From assembly GCF_004167665.1 (NCBI RefSeq), contig NZ_SEWE01000047.1, positions 1-33,977 of the forward strand: DNA of 33,977 nucleotides. The letters run 5' to 3'. Positions 33,539 to 33,977 of this stretch are shown here, piece after piece. Position numbers and translations under genes: made by a program. The first letter of the stretch is position 1. Each line of letters opens with the position of its first letter. This stretch comes from Hymenobacter persicinus (GTDB lineage Bacteria > Bacteroidota > Bacteroidia > Cytophagales > Hymenobacteraceae). The notes under the pieces are model-generated. The model had not been told where the DNA came from. It saw only the letters and a list, made by a program, of their open reading frames with translations, and did not search any database.

Positions 33539-33977
33539 TTAGAATTTGTAGCGGGCTTGTACTTTCACTTCGCCCCGGCGCGGGCCCTGGATTTCTTCCA
33601 GCCCGGAGCCGACGGTTTGCTGGTGGCGGTAATGGGTTTCGGCGTAGCGCAGCCACAACGTGAGGTGGCGGGTGCATTTCACTTCGGCAATGGCATACAT
33701 GCGCGTGCCCTGGCCCGAGAGGGCCGGAATGGAAAAAGCGTAGAGCACGTCCTGCTCAAACACGTATTGGCGGGTATCGTAGTCGTCGGTGTCGAAGAGG
33801 GCGTAGCGGCCACTCAGGCGCAGGTAGCGGCCCACGGTTACAGAAGCGTCCTGGGCCAGCACGTAGCCTGTGCGCAGCGGCCCACCGTCTTCGCGGTAGC
33901 GGGTGCCCTGCAGGCGGGTGCGCAAACTCAGGGCCAGCGTCGGGCTGGTGTCGTAAAACAGCAGCAAGCTGTGGCGC
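33539..33977 (-). CDS. C-terminal part of a probable outer-membrane beta-barrel protein
   Basis: The last 145 or so codons of a gene that enters from beyond the right edge. The frame stays open to base 33977; the nearest in-frame start (a TTG at 33967) is internal. The visible part alternates aromatic and polar residues in amphipathic strands (VTVGRYLRLSGRYALF, YVFEQDVLYAFSIPAL, HLTLWLRYAETHY) and ends VKVQARYKF, a terminal beta-signal ending in phenylalanine. The ending VGSGLEEIQG is, from memory, like the C-terminal barrel of large Bacteroidota helix-hairpin-helix (ComEA-like) proteins, but the diagnostic domain is outside the window. Confidence 0.72.
   Translation of the reverse strand, partial: RHSLLLFYDTSPTLALSLRTRLQGTRYREDGGPLRTGYVLAQDASVTVGRYLRLSGRYALFDTDDYDTRQYVFEQDVLYAFSIPALSGQGTRMYAIAEVKCTRHLTLWLRYAETHYRHQQTVGSGLEEIQGPRRGEVKVQARYKF

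Noticed and set aside
1..33977. CRISPR array, tRNA, transposase, prophage or integration site
   Set aside because: Looked for and not seen. The only repeats are the two xdh-flanking palindromes and the paralogous DUF3857 tracts.

Overview
The window looks like chromosomal DNA of a GC-rich aerobic Bacteroidota, most likely Hymenobacter or a close Hymenobacteraceae relative. The evidence is two surface proteins with type IX secretion (T9SS) C-terminal sorting domains, Bacteroidota-style lipoproteins, DUF3857 proteins, DUF4136, starts without Shine-Dalgarno sequences, and a pair of long palindromic repeats of a kind I associate with Hymenobacter. The genus is an inference; there is no rRNA to confirm it. 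I see no tRNA, CRISPR array, transposase or phage gene.

Layout. 1-1475 (minus): a cysE-cysK cysteine pair, with cysK running off the left edge. 1673-2014 (plus): a small cupin. 2385-5312 (plus): a secreted parallel beta-helix protein with a T9SS tail. 5393-9475 (minus): a run of four genes, namely a redoxin, a small unknown protein translationally coupled to a GT-B glycosyltransferase, and a HEAT-repeat/cyclophilin lipoprotein. 9703-10629 (plus): an outer-membrane lipoprotein. 10843-15893 (plus): a xanthine dehydrogenase operon xdhA-xdhB-xdhC, with a palindromic repeat in each of its two intergenic gaps. 15914-18535 (minus): a DUF4136 lipoprotein and an ABC exporter. 18868-20729 (minus): an ECF sigma factor, a four-helix membrane protein (probable anti-sigma/accessory partner) and a secreted protein. 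21400-22587 (plus): an MFS transporter. 22761-28948 (plus): three DUF3857/transglutaminase-fold proteins in a row. 29132-33394 (plus): a stand-alone copy of a protease propeptide, then the full-length reprolysin-like T9SS metalloprotease. 33539-33977 (minus): the C-terminal end of a probable beta-barrel protein.

The observations most worth following are: (1) an in-frame amber codon cuts the first DUF3857 gene 28 codons short of a tail that still aligns with its neighbour; (2) a 187-residue secreted protein is homologous only to the propeptide of the metalloprotease encoded directly downstream; (3) paired long palindromes bracket xdhB; (4) the first two DUF3857 paralogues have valine where the third has the catalytic transglutaminase cysteine, and share near-identical DNA tracts; (5) a perfect inverted repeat lies just upstream of a TTG-started ECF sigma gene. 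The rest looks like ordinary core and accessory content for this group.
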